From: Bacteroidota bacterium
Lineage (GTDB): Bacteria; Bacteroidota; Bacteroidia; Cytophagales; Cyclobacteriaceae
Direction: 5' to 3'
Assembly (NCBI GenBank): GCA_016866235.1
Contig: VGMW01000002.1
Coordinates: forward strand, 186,001 to 250,000
Length of the DNA: 64,000 bases
The notes beneath the pieces are model-generated. The model saw only the letters and a list, made by a program, of their open reading frames with translations. It was not told where the DNA came from and searched no databases. Both the position numbers and the translations under genes were made by a program. Positions 9,422 to 17,211 of the stretch are shown piece after piece; the stretch's first letter is position 1, and every line of letters starts with the position of its first letter.

Positions 9422-10282
9422 TTAGTTACGGATATCAAGTCCCCAATTCAGTTTTTGCCGCAGTGTATCAAAGAAATGGTGGTGACTCAGCTGAACGAGT
9501 TTTATTTTGAAGGGAGCCTTTTTTATTTTAAGAGACCATCCTTCGTCAATGTTTTCAAATCTTGAGTCAAGGGAAACCTGAAGCTTTTTAATCCGGCTCT
9601 GCATCCTGAACTCCAGATCTACCTTATCTGAAAGCACCATAGGCCGCATGGTAAGATTATGCGGACTCACCGGCGTGATCACAAAACTTTCCGATTGCGG
9701 GTGAATGAGTGGCCCTCCACAACTCAAAGAGTATCCGGTTGATCCTGTAGGTGTGGCCACGATTAATCCATCAGCCCAATATGCGTTCAACGGCTCCTGA
9801 TCAACCAACACCTCAACACGAATCATGGAATTGTCTTTTTTCATGATTGTAAAATCATTGAGCGCAAATGGAAAGCCACCAAAAACTTTTGGTTTTGATT
9901 CAAGCTTTAAAAGGCTCCTGGAACTGATTTTATATTTTCCTTTGATTAAGCTCTTAACAGCACCTTCAGTTTCCTCTTTGCTGATGGTTGCAAGAAAACC
10001 GAGTCTTCCGGTATTGATACCCAAAACCGGAATTTCCTTTTTACCAATGTAGGTAATGGAGTCGAGCATGGTTCCGTCACCACCGATGGAGATGAAAAAA
10101 TTTACTTTCTCGAGTTGTTCGGGTTTGCTGAAAAGCTTGTAATGGTCAGGATGCTTGAAATAGTGAGCAAACTTTTCAGATAATAAAATTTCTGCGCCCT
10201 CTGCTTTGAGGAGCGCCAGCACGTTTTCTACAAACCGTGGAGACTTTTTTCTGAAATCCCTTCCGTGGACAGCAATTCTCAT
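9422..10282 (-). CDS. nadK: NAD kinase
   Basis: It phosphorylates NAD to NADP with ATP or polyphosphate and so sets the NADPH pool. The 286-residue protein shows the diacylglycerol-kinase-like motif GGDGTMLDSI, the family segment GINTGRLGFLA and the NAD-binding block ATPTGSTGYSLSCGGPLIHP. Length is normal. It sits 4 bases after the CBS gene and 57 bases before the DUF6089 gene in the envelope operon. Confidence 0.97.
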   Translation of the reverse strand: MRIAVHGRDFRKKSPRFVENVLALLKAEGAEILLSEKFAHYFKHPDHYKLFSKPEQLEKVNFFISIGGDGTMLDSITYIGKKEIPVLGINTGRLGFLATISKEETEGAVKSLIKGKYKISSRSLLKLESKPKVFGGFPFALNDFTIMKKDNSMIRVEVLVDQEPLNAYWADGLIVATPTGSTGYSLSCGGPLIHPQSESFVITPVSPHNLTMRPMVLSDKVDLEFRMQSRIKKLQVSLDSRFENIDEGWSLKIKKAPFKIKLVQLSHHHFFDTLRQKLNWGLDIRN

Positions 10283-10286
10283 GAAA

Positions 10287-10952
10287 TCAGATGTTCAGGT
10301 AGCGCATCAGCAAATCAAAGCGCTCCCGGTCCGGTTCGTTAAATTTTCCTTCCTGATATCTTCCAATGATCTTATAGTCAAAACGTTCAAAGGTAGCCAC
10401 GATTCTCATCAGGTCCGGCTGATCAATCTTAAGGATTAGCCTGATCCTGCTGTTGTCCAATACATCCTCCACCACAACAGCACTGATGATCTTTCCTTTA
10501 TTTTCCTCTACGAGTCTTGCAATTTCAGAAAGTGAGTAACTAACCTGCTCCATGCTGAACACGAGTATGCTGCCGGGCGATTGAATGGCAGAGGATGGAG
10601 CGTAAAGAGGGGCAAGATCATTAACGGCAATCACGCCAATGTATTGACGCAGGTTGTTTTCAACGGCCACCATTTGCAGATGCTGGTCACCGGAAACTTT
10701 GAGCACTTCATAAAAGTGGGCATCGCTGGCAACAGCACACTGTTCACCGATAAGGGTGCAATGACGAACCGTTTTATCGGAGGCACTCTTTTCCATCAGT
10801 GAATCGTAGCCGACAAATCCAAGCAGCCGATCCCGATCGACCACTGGTAAATGGTTGCATCGGAATTCTTCCATGCGGTTAAGTGCCATGGCCACTGAAT
10901 CTTCCGGCTGAAGCGGTAGAATCATTTGATTGATAAGCTCTTCTGCGATCAT
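10287..10952 (-). CDS. CBS-domain protein with ACT-like C-terminus
   Basis: A cytoplasmic protein of 221 residues with two CBS motifs in the N-terminal 120 residues (MILPLQPEDSVAMALNRM, NHLPVVDRDRLLGFVGY) and a C-terminal segment resembling an ACT-like ligand-binding fold (SEIARLVEENKGKIISAVVV, then RIRLILKIDQPDLMRIV). CBS pairs usually bind adenine nucleotides. I chose the start at 10952 because it falls 1 base after the hydrolase stop; an upstream ATG at 10979 would overlap that gene by 26 bases. Its partner and ligand are unknown; placement directly before nadK hints at nucleotide sensing, which is inference. Confidence 0.82.
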   Translation of the reverse strand: MIAEELINQMILPLQPEDSVAMALNRMEEFRCNHLPVVDRDRLLGFVGYDSLMEKSASDKTVRHCTLIGEQCAVASDAHFYEVLKVSGDQHLQMVAVENNLRQYIGVIAVNDLAPLYAPSSAIQSPGSILVFSMEQVSYSLSEIARLVEENKGKIISAVVVEDVLDNSRIRLILKIDQPDLMRIVATFERFDYKIIGRYQEGKFNEPDRERFDLLMRYLNI

Positions 10953-10953
10953 T

Positions 10954-11709
10954 CTACTGGTTTTGTAAAAACGCTGCAACGAGGTTGTTAAACTTTTCAG
11001 GGTGCTCCATCATGGGTGCATGGCAGCACTTATCGATAAATTGTAAGGTCGAGTTGGGGATCAGGCGGTTAAAATCATGCGCAACCATCGGCGGGGTAAT
11101 CGTATCGTTGAGTCCCCAGATTAAAAGCGTTGGAACCTTGATCTTATGAAGCTCACTGGCCAGGTTGTTGCGTTGTGCAGATTTGGCGATGGCTACAATG
11201 CGCATGCATTTGGGTATGCTGCGGGTGGTTTCAAAAACTTCACCCACCAGCTCTTCCGAGGCTACAGCGGGATCATAAAAGGTGTATTCAACTCTGTCTT
11301 TAATATAGTCATAGCTTCCCCTGCGCGGATAAGAGCCACCCATAGCATTTTCAAAAAGTCCTGAACTTCCGGTAAGAATCAGACTGGAAACTTTGGGGCC
11401 ATTGTCAAGGGTATAAAGAAGTGCCACATGGCCACCAAGTGAATTGCCCATGATGATCATGTTGTCCAACTCCATTGTTTTAACAAAATCCTCAACGAAC
11501 GATTTTAGTCCTTCGAGGCCGGCCTCTTTAATCGGCATCGTGTAGATCGGAAGCATCGGAATGACCACCCGGTAATTAGAGGCAAAGCGGTTTACTACAC
11601 CTTCCCAGTTGCTGAGTGCGCCAAAAAGTCCATGCAACAGCATCAGGACCTGGCCTTGCCCTTCAGCAACATAATTAAAACCGTTTTTTTCTCTGACGTT
11701 CAGTGCCAT
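10954..11709 (-). CDS. Alpha/beta hydrolase
   Basis: A cytoplasmic hydrolase of 251 residues with the full alpha/beta-hydrolase set: the oxyanion-hole strand LLHGLFGALSNWEG (about residue 24), the nucleophile elbow MGNSLGGH, the acid in LIWGLNDTITPP and the terminal His in CCHAPMMEHPEKF. No signal peptide is present. The sequence does not reveal the substrate; relatives act on esters or ring-cleavage products. It lies in the envelope operon between cvpA (40 bases upstream) and the CBS gene. Confidence 0.88.
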   Translation of the reverse strand: MALNVREKNGFNYVAEGQGQVLMLLHGLFGALSNWEGVVNRFASNYRVVIPMLPIYTMPIKEAGLEGLKSFVEDFVKTMELDNMIIMGNSLGGHVALLYTLDNGPKVSSLILTGSSGLFENAMGGSYPRRGSYDYIKDRVEYTFYDPAVASEELVGEVFETTRSIPKCMRIVAIAKSAQRNNLASELHKIKVPTLLIWGLNDTITPPMVAHDFNRLIPNSTLQFIDKCCHAPMMEHPEKFNNLVAAFLQNQ

Positions 11710-11749
11710 GCTATAAAACCCCGTTAAGTAATGAAAAAAAACCCTTTGT

Positions 11750-12244
11750 TCAGCCTAACGGGATTAAATCCCTGAAAAACGGTATCATTTCACTCATCCA
11801 GGGCGCAATTTTCCTCACATGGGGAAGCAGAACCGATTCACCTGACCAGGTTTCCGGAATCATCAGATGGAGTGCCTCGGTAATCCATAATGTGATGCTA
11901 ACGGTGAACGCATATTTGAACATCCCAAGCATGGCACCGGTTACTTTATCTGCCTTTCCTAAAAAAGTATCGTCGATGGAATACTTGATCATGTTGCCCA
12001 GCAACCGAACAGCAATAACAATCAAAATAAAAACTACGAAGAAAGAAATGTAGGGAAGAACTTTTTCGTCGGCATTAAACTCCTTCTGCAAGTAAACCAT
12101 CGCCCGATCCATGAGTTTGATGCCGCCCAATACGCCAAGGATTACTCCGATTACGGTGAAGACAGAAAGTAGAAACCCTTTCCGAAAACCACTCCAGGCC
12201 CCCAGTGCCAGAAAAACCAAAAGTGTTATATCAGCTTTGCTCAA
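11750..12244 (-). CDS. CvpA family membrane protein
   Basis: An inner-membrane protein of 164 residues with about four hydrophobic segments (ITLLVFLALGAWSGFRKGF, LSVFTVIGVILGVLGGI, YISFFVVFILIVIAVRLLG and a later one near residues 95-125). The family is named for colicin V production and is linked to envelope homeostasis. Translation begins at a TTG that overlaps the yqeY stop (TTGA), so the two are coupled. The family call is good from the opening and topology; the exact role is unknown. Confidence 0.85.
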   Translation of the reverse strand: MSKADITLLVFLALGAWSGFRKGFLLSVFTVIGVILGVLGGIKLMDRAMVYLQKEFNADEKVLPYISFFVVFILIVIAVRLLGNMIKYSIDDTFLGKADKVTGAMLGMFKYAFTVSITLWITEALHLMIPETWSGESVLLPHVRKIAPWMSEMIPFFRDLIPLG

Positions 12245-12693
12245 GCTGTAAGCATTTGTTTGACAATCTCTGAAATCTGTTTTCCGTCGGCCTGTCCCGC
12301 GAGTGCCTTGGTTACTGCGCCCATAACCTTACCCATGTCCTGTGGACCTTTTGCGCCAAGCTTGCCTACGGCATCGGCTACAGCTGCCTTGATCTCTTCA
12401 GTGCTTAACTGCTTAGGAAGATAGCGGGAAATAATTTCCAATTGGAAAAGTTCACGATTGGCCAGATCAGTCCGATTTTCTTTTTGAAAAATTTCGGCTG
12501 ATTCTTTTCGCTGTTTTGCAGCCTTCATCAGGATTTTACCTTCTGCTTCAGCGGTAAGCTCTTCAGCGCCGCCTTTTTCAGTTTCTGCCAACAGGATCAT
12601 GGATTTGATGCTGCGTAAGGCTTCAAGCTCTTCCTTGTTTTTGGCGAGCATCGCTTGTTTGATGTCCTGGTCGATCGTTGATTTGAGTCCCAT
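12241..12693 (-). CDS. GatB/YqeY domain-containing protein
   Basis: A 150-residue helical protein related to the tRNA-binding C-terminal domain of the GatB amidotransferase subunit. It opens MGLKSTIDQDIKQAMLAKNK and ends with a domain reading SRYLPKQLSTEEIKAAV and MGKVMGAVTKAL. The frame stays open 75 codons further upstream, but those residues overlap pdxJ and are unlike the family, so the start is the ATG at 12693. It is the first gene of the long minus-strand operon, and a candidate promoter lies at 12739-12746. YqeY's function is not settled; a role linked to tRNA is presumed. Confidence 0.92.
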   Translation of the reverse strand: MGLKSTIDQDIKQAMLAKNKEELEALRSIKSMILLAETEKGGAEELTAEAEGKILMKAAKQRKESAEIFQKENRTDLANRELFQLEIISRYLPKQLSTEEIKAAVADAVGKLGAKGPQDMGKVMGAVTKALAGQADGKQISEIVKQMLTA

Positions 12694-12703
12694 GTTTTTA
12701 AGG

Positions 12704-12736
12704 TTTGAACAGGCGTGCGTGGCCTGTGTATATTCG
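12704..12736 (+). promoter_or_regulatory. Candidate promoter for pdxJ
   Basis: A TTTG at 12704-12707 (-33 element) and TATATTCG at 12729-12736 (7 of 8 matches to TAnnTTTG) are separated by 21 bases. The predicted start of transcription falls about 25 bases ahead of the pdxJ ATG. Confidence 0.4.
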
Positions 12737-12738
12737 TG

Positions 12739-12746
12739 CAAAATTA
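12739..12746 (-). promoter_or_regulatory. Candidate -7 element for the yqeY envelope operon
   Basis: TAATTTTG on the minus strand is an exact TAnnTTTG match, with a near-consensus TTTT 19 bases upstream. It would start the long operon about 40 bases ahead of yqeY. It interleaves with the divergent pdxJ promoter, so the two may interfere. Confidence 0.45.
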
Positions 12747-12768
12747 GACAACCACGGGGAAAGCTAAA

Positions 12769-13485
12769 ATGACCAGGCTGAGTGTCAACATCAATAAAAT
12801 TGCCACCCTTCGCAATGCTCGCGGCGGTAACAATCCGGATGTTATAAAAGCTGCATTGGATTGCGAGCGGTTTGGCGCTCAGGGCATCACCGTTCACCCG
12901 CGGCCGGACGAGCGCCACATTACCGGCTCAGACGTCAGAAAACTTGCTGCAGTGGTAACCACTGAATTCAATATTGAGGGTTATCCCGACGATAGGTTTA
13001 TGTCCATTCTGAAGGAAGTACATCCGGCACAAGCCACCCTGGTTCCCGATGCGCCCGATGTGATTACTTCCAACCAGGGATGGGACACGGAGGGCCGAAG
13101 TCAGTTTCTAAAAGAAGTGATCAAAGAAATCAAAGGCCTTGGCATTAGGGTGTCTTTGTTTGTTGATCCTCTTCCTGCTATGGCAGAGGGCGCAGCAAAA
13201 GTTGGAGCCGATCGAATCGAACTATATACCGGTCCTTACGCTCATGATTATGTTGTGAATCCGGCGAAGGCAGTGGCTCCGTATGTCGAGACGGCACGCG
13301 TTGCCTCTTCACTCGGCTTGGGAATCAATGCCGGTCACGATTTAGATCTGAACAACCTTGGGTTTCTTAAAAAGTCCATACCCAACCTGGATGAAGTAAG
13401 TATTGGGCATGCACTGATTTCAGATGCGCTGTACCTTGGATTGGAGAACACCATTCAACTGTACCTGCGTCAGTTGAAAAACTAA
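12769..13485 (+). CDS. pdxJ: Pyridoxine 5'-phosphate synthase
   Basis: It condenses 3-amino-2-oxopropyl phosphate with 1-deoxyxylulose 5-phosphate, the ring-closing step of DXP-dependent vitamin B6 synthesis. The 238-residue TIM barrel opens [19 protein letters not shown] and shows [38 protein letters not shown] and [10 protein letters not shown], all standard for PdxJ. It is monocistronic and divergent from yqeY across 75 bases that hold both promoters. The stop is 6 bases from the mazG stop on the other strand. Confidence 0.97.
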   Translation: MTRLSVNINKIATLRNARGGNNPDVIKAALDCERFGAQGITVHPRPDERHITGSDVRKLAAVVTTEFNIEGYPDDRFMSILKEVHPAQATLVPDAPDVITSNQGWDTEGRSQFLKEVIKEIKGLGIRVSLFVDPLPAMAEGAAKVGADRIELYTGPYAHDYVVNPAKAVAPYVETARVASSLGLGINAGHDLDLNNLGFLKKSIPNLDEVSIGHALISDALYLGLENTIQLYLRQLKN

Positions 13486-13491
13486 AGTGGT

Positions 13492-14298
13492 TTAAAGATT
13501 TTTCGCTTCGTTCCAGTATTGGTCCATTTCTGCCAGGGTCATTTCATCAAGTTTCTTCCCATCGCGTGCCGCAGAGGATTCCAGGTATTGAAAACGTTTG
13601 ATAAATTTTTTATTGGTACGTTCAAGAGCTTCTTCCGGATCAATTTTTAAAAATCTGGCATAATTGACCAGGGAGAAAAGCAGATCGCCAAATTCCTGAA
13701 CCATCTTTTCAGTGTGGCCAGCAGCTTCCTCCTGTCGGAATTCATTCATTTCTTCTTCCACTTTTTCCCAAACCTGCTCTTTTCGATCCCAGTCGAATCC
13801 CACACCTCTGGCCTTATCCTGAATGCGAATGGATTTTACCAAAGCCGGGAGTGATTTTGGCACGCCCTCCAGCACCGACTTGTTTCCGGTTTTGAGTTTT
13901 ATTTTTTCCCAATTGGCTTTCACCGTTTCCTCATCGTTGGCCACTACATCACCATATACATGAGGGTGCCGTTCGATCAATTTATCACAGATGCCATTCA
14001 AAACAGTAGCCATATCGAATGCACCTTCCTCACTACCGATTCTGGAATAGAAAGCCATGTGCAGAAGAAGATCACCGAGTTCTTTTCTTATTTCAGTACG
14101 ATCTCCCTCCAAGATGGCATCCGAGAGTTCATAGGTCTCTTCGATGGTCAGGTGCCTGAGGGTTTCCATAGTTTGTTTTTTATCCCATGGACAGTTTTCG
14201 CGCAGCTCATCCATAACGGTCAGGAGCCTGTCAAAGGCTTTTAATTTTTCTGCCCTGTTTGGGTCAGGCGCTGAGCGAACCTTTTTTGCAGTCTCCAT
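13492..14298 (-). CDS. mazG: Nucleoside triphosphate pyrophosphohydrolase MazG
   Basis: It cleaves NTPs to NMP and pyrophosphate, cleaning the nucleotide pool and possibly affecting ppGpp signalling. The 268-residue protein has two MazG domains: the first with CPWDKKQTMETLRHLTIEE and KELGDLLLHMAF (metal-binding Glu and Asp), the second with EEMNEFRQEE and EFGDLLFSLVNYARF. Length matches E. coli MazG (263). It stands alone between pdxJ (convergent) and the plus-strand unit starting at 14368. Confidence 0.96.
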   Translation of the reverse strand: METAKKVRSAPDPNRAEKLKAFDRLLTVMDELRENCPWDKKQTMETLRHLTIEETYELSDAILEGDRTEIRKELGDLLLHMAFYSRIGSEEGAFDMATVLNGICDKLIERHPHVYGDVVANDEETVKANWEKIKLKTGNKSVLEGVPKSLPALVKSIRIQDKARGVGFDWDRKEQVWEKVEEEMNEFRQEEAAGHTEKMVQEFGDLLFSLVNYARFLKIDPEEALERTNKKFIKRFQYLESSAARDGKKLDEMTLAEMDQYWNEAKNL

Positions 14299-14308
14299 TT
14301 TGGGTGAG

Positions 14309-14339
14309 GTTGTCCGGGGTCTTTTAACTCTTATTTTTG
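14309..14339 (+). promoter_or_regulatory. Candidate promoter for the 14368-17164 unit
   Basis: An exact TAnnTTTG match (TATTTTTG, 14332-14339) lies 19 bases after a GTTG at 14309-14312, which matches three of four bases of the -33 TTTG. The predicted start is about 20 bases before the ATG at 14368. Confidence 0.55.
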
Positions 14340-14367
14340 CAGTCGGCTAAATGCCTGGACAAATATC

Positions 14368-14607
14368 ATGGCAGTTTTTCTTCTTACCCTCATCATTTTC
14401 GCTTTGTTTTTCGCCTTAATGGGTGTTCGACTGCTTTTTGTGAAAAATGGTGAGTTCAGGGGCACCTGTGCAACGCAGAGCCCCTTTTTGGCCAAAGAGG
14501 GGATCACATGCGGTTATTGTGGTAAGGTGGTTGGGGCGGGCGACGCCTGCGGCGACCCAACGGTTCAAACGGTACAAGACCTGCCTGAGATCAGTAAGAA
14601 AATCTGA
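14368..14607 (+). CDS. Small Cys-rich membrane protein resembling NqrM
   Basis: A 79-residue protein with one N-terminal membrane segment (VFLLTLIIFALFFALMGVRLL) followed by a short tail carrying three Cys: GEFRGTCATQ and GITCGYCGK. This layout (one helix, then a Gly-Thr/Ser-Cys motif, then a Cys pair) resembles NqrM/DUF539, the small protein that helps insert iron into the Na+-pumping NADH:quinone reductase. The resemblance is by eye. No nqr gene lies in the window. It precedes the glmM-like gene by 32 bases, and the cysteine desulfurase further on would supply sulfur for Fe-S centres. It could equally be an unrelated metal-binding membrane protein. Confidence 0.6.
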   Translation: MAVFLLTLIIFALFFALMGVRLLFVKNGEFRGTCATQSPFLAKEGITCGYCGKVVGAGDACGDPTVQTVQDLPEISKKI

Positions 14608-14639
14608 CCGCTGCGCCAAAGGTCTTCAAACAACATTCC

Positions 14640-16034
14640 ATGACGCTTATTAAATCCATTTCAGGAATAAGAGGAACCATCGGCGGGAAACCTGGCGATG
14701 GATTAACCCCTGTTGATATTGTAAAATTTACTGCTGCTTACGGCTCCTGGATAAAATCTGAAGGTGGCTCAAAGGTGGTCATCGGCAGGGATGCACGGGT
14801 GAGCGGAAAAATGGTGAGCAATTTGGTTTCTTCCACCCTTTCCGCATTGGGTTTAGAAGTAGTGAACATCGGACTCTCCACCACACCGACCGTTGAAATC
14901 GCCGTGGTAGCAGAAGCTGCAGACGGCGGAATTATACTTACCGCAAGTCACAATCCAGGTCAGTGGAATGCATTGAAACTGCTCAACCACAAGGGCGAAT
15001 TTATTTCGGATGCTGAAGGTAAGGCGCTTCTCGCTGTAGCTGAAAAGGGTCAGTTTGATTTTGTGCCTGTCGATAAACTCGGGGCCATCGTTAAAAAGAA
15101 AGGATACATCGATAAGCACATTCGTAAAATTCTGCGCTACCCGCTGGTTGATGTGCGTGCGATAAGAAAAGCAGACTTCCGCATTGCAGTCGATGCGGTA
15201 AACTCCAGTGGTGGTATTTCCGTACCCCAGTTGCTCAAAGCACTTGGTGTTAAAAAAGTTGAGGAGATCAATTGTGATCCCACCGGTAAGTTTGCTCATG
15301 ACCCTGAGCCCCTTCCTCAAAATCTTAAAGAGATCAGTAAAAAAATTGCTAAGGGAAAATTTGATCTTGGAATTGTGGTTGATCCGGATGTAGATCGACT
15401 CGTGCTGATTCAAGAAGATGGAAAGCCTTTTGGTGAAGAGTATACCCTCGTTGCAGTTGCTGACTACATGCTTTCAAAGTGTAAAGAAGATGCAACGTGT
15501 ACGGTGTCAAATCTTTCATCTTCCCGGGCCCTTCGTGATCTCACTGAGGCCTATGGCCATGTATGGCATCCTGCTGCCGTGGGTGAGGTGAATGTGGTTG
15601 CAAAAATGAAGGAAACAGGCGCCTTTATTGGTGGAGAGGGCAATGGAGGAATTATCGTACCTGATTTCCATTATGGACGCGATGCGCTCATTGGAATTGC
15701 ATTGGTGCTTACCCACCTGGCCCTGACCGGAAAGAAATTATCTGCGTTAAAGGCAGAGTATCCCGCTTATCAGATTTCTAAGAATAAGATTGAGTTGAAG
15801 GATGGCGTAGACACCACAGTCATCCTTAATAAAATAAAAGAGAAATATTCCTCTGAGGCCATCAACCTCACCGATGGCGTAAGGATTGATTTTGAATCTG
15901 CACGATCGTGGGTTCATCTTCGCAGGTCGAATACGGAGCCGATCATTCGGATCATTGCTGAAGCGCCAACCGCTGCTGCTGCAGAAAAGTTGGCCGGTGA
16001 GCTTATGTCAGAAATAAAGAAAATATCGCGATGA
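14640..16034 (+). CDS. glmM: Phosphoglucosamine mutase-like phosphohexomutase
   Basis: It probably interconverts glucosamine 6-phosphate and glucosamine 1-phosphate on the route to UDP-GlcNAc for peptidoglycan and LPS. The 464-residue protein has the four-domain phosphohexomutase layout: opening ISGIRGTIGG, active-site phosphoserine in TASHNPGQWN (Ser103), metal loop DPDVDR, sugar loop GEGNGGII and phosphate-binding loop RRSNTEPIIRIIAE. The loop DPDVDR instead of DGDGDR and the overall form are those of the GlmM-like group common in Bacteroidota and archaea; phosphomannomutase activity cannot be excluded. Its stop overlaps the next start by 4 bases (ATGA). Confidence 0.88.
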   Translation: MTLIKSISGIRGTIGGKPGDGLTPVDIVKFTAAYGSWIKSEGGSKVVIGRDARVSGKMVSNLVSSTLSALGLEVVNIGLSTTPTVEIAVVAEAADGGIILTASHNPGQWNALKLLNHKGEFISDAEGKALLAVAEKGQFDFVPVDKLGAIVKKKGYIDKHIRKILRYPLVDVRAIRKADFRIAVDAVNSSGGISVPQLLKALGVKKVEEINCDPTGKFAHDPEPLPQNLKEISKKIAKGKFDLGIVVDPDVDRLVLIQEDGKPFGEEYTLVAVADYMLSKCKEDATCTVSNLSSSRALRDLTEAYGHVWHPAAVGEVNVVAKMKETGAFIGGEGNGGIIVPDFHYGRDALIGIALVLTHLALTGKKLSALKAEYPAYQISKNKIELKDGVDTTVILNKIKEKYSSEAINLTDGVRIDFESARSWVHLRRSNTEPIIRIIAEAPTAAAAEKLAGELMSEIKKISR

Positions 16035-17164
16035 GGGTTTATCTCGATAATGCTGCTACTACCCCGCTAGATCCCGAGGTCTTTGAAGCCATGAGACCCT
16101 ACATGCTGGAAGATTTTGGGAATCCATCTTCGACGCATGCCCATGGACGAAAAGTGCGTGCAGCGATAGAGACTTGCAGAAAAACCATTGCAGAGCTTTT
16201 AAACTGTACCCCCGGCGAAATCATATTCACTTCTGGTGGTACGGAGGCAGACAACGCCATTATTTTTGGTGCCATAAAAAGTCTGGGCATTCGCCATGTA
16301 ATCTCCTCGCCCATTGAACACCATGCAGTCGAACATACCCTGCACCTGGTTGCGGGAAGCGGTACGGCTCAACTCCATATGGTTGAATTGGATGCAAAAG
16401 GAAATGTAAACCTGGAGCATTTGGGGAAGTTGTTATCGCTGTATCCAGGTTCATTGGTTTCATTAATGCACGCCAACAATGAGATCGGCAATCTTCTGGA
16501 CATCGAAAAGGTAGGAGACATGTGTGCTGCACATCAGGCTTATTTCCATTCGGATACGGTTCAAACGATGGGTCACTATGCTCATCCCATGAATAGATTG
16601 AAAGTTGATGGAGCCACTGCAGCGGCACATAAGTTCCATGGACCGAAGGGAACAGGGTTCATGTTTCTTAAAAAAGATAAAAAAATCACGCCATTTGTTT
16701 CAGGCGGAGCTCAGGAACGAAACATGCGTGGTGGAACGGAAAATACTTATGGCATTGTCGGGCTAACCAAGGCGCTCGAGATAGCTTACCGTGATATGGC
16801 GGACCATGAAAAACACATCAAGTCCCTGAAATTAAAAATGATTGAAAAGCTTAAGGAGGCTATTCCGGGGATTGAATTTAATGGTGAGAGCGAAAGCCTT
16901 ACGGGGAGTCTATATACAGTGCTTAACGTCAGTCTTCCGGAATCGGAGGCCAACGATATGCTGTTGTTTAACCTGGACCTTGAAGGAATTTCGGCATCTG
17001 GCGGCAGTGCCTGCAGCAGTGGCGCTGCAACAGGATCACATGTAATTAATGCACTTCGTCCCGGTTCGAAACGTGGGACGGTTCGGTTTTCTTTCAGTAA
17101 GTACAATACTGAAGCGGAAATTGATTTCGCGGCAGATCGCCTGATTGCCATCGCCAAGTCATAA
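16031..17164 (+). CDS. Cysteine desulfurase (NifS/IscS class)
   Basis: A PLP enzyme that takes sulfur from cysteine to leave alanine and an enzyme persulfide, feeding Fe-S clusters and thio-cofactors. The 377-residue protein shows YLDNAATTPLDPEV, SGGTEADNAI, HHAVEH, HANNEIGN, the PLP Lys in AHKFHGPKG (Lys201), GGAQERNMRGGTEN and the catalytic Cys in GGSACSSGAA (Cys328). The longer Cys loop is of the NifS/IscS type and not SufS. Start overlaps the glmM-like stop. No scaffold gene (iscU, sufU) lies nearby. A terminator follows directly. Confidence 0.95.
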   Translation: MRVYLDNAATTPLDPEVFEAMRPYMLEDFGNPSSTHAHGRKVRAAIETCRKTIAELLNCTPGEIIFTSGGTEADNAIIFGAIKSLGIRHVISSPIEHHAVEHTLHLVAGSGTAQLHMVELDAKGNVNLEHLGKLLSLYPGSLVSLMHANNEIGNLLDIEKVGDMCAAHQAYFHSDTVQTMGHYAHPMNRLKVDGATAAAHKFHGPKGTGFMFLKKDKKITPFVSGGAQERNMRGGTENTYGIVGLTKALEIAYRDMADHEKHIKSLKLKMIEKLKEAIPGIEFNGESESLTGSLYTVLNVSLPESEANDMLLFNLDLEGISASGGSACSSGAATGSHVINALRPGSKRGTVRFSFSKYNTEAEIDFAADRLIAIAKS

Positions 17165-17170
17165 AATAAA

Positions 17171-17192
17171 AAATCCCGCCGGAGCGGGATTT
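17171..17192. terminator. Bidirectional intrinsic terminator
   Basis: A 9-bp stem (aaatcccgc/gcgggattt, 17171-17179 with 17184-17192) with loop CGGA sits between the convergent cysteine desulfurase and foldase genes, with A-rich sequence on the left and T-rich on the right, so it can serve both strands. Confidence 0.85.
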
Positions 17193-17211
17193 TAATATTC
17201 GTTGAATTGAA

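Noticed and set aside
11703-12053. Plus-strand frame across cvpA and its downstream gap
   Set aside because: It is antisense to a good membrane-protein gene and its product shows no recognisable domain.
12241-12918. Longer yqeY reading frame that overlaps pdxJ
   Set aside because: The first 75 codons are unlike YqeY proteins and run over the yqeY and pdxJ promoters and the pdxJ start; the ATG at 12693 opens with the family sequence.
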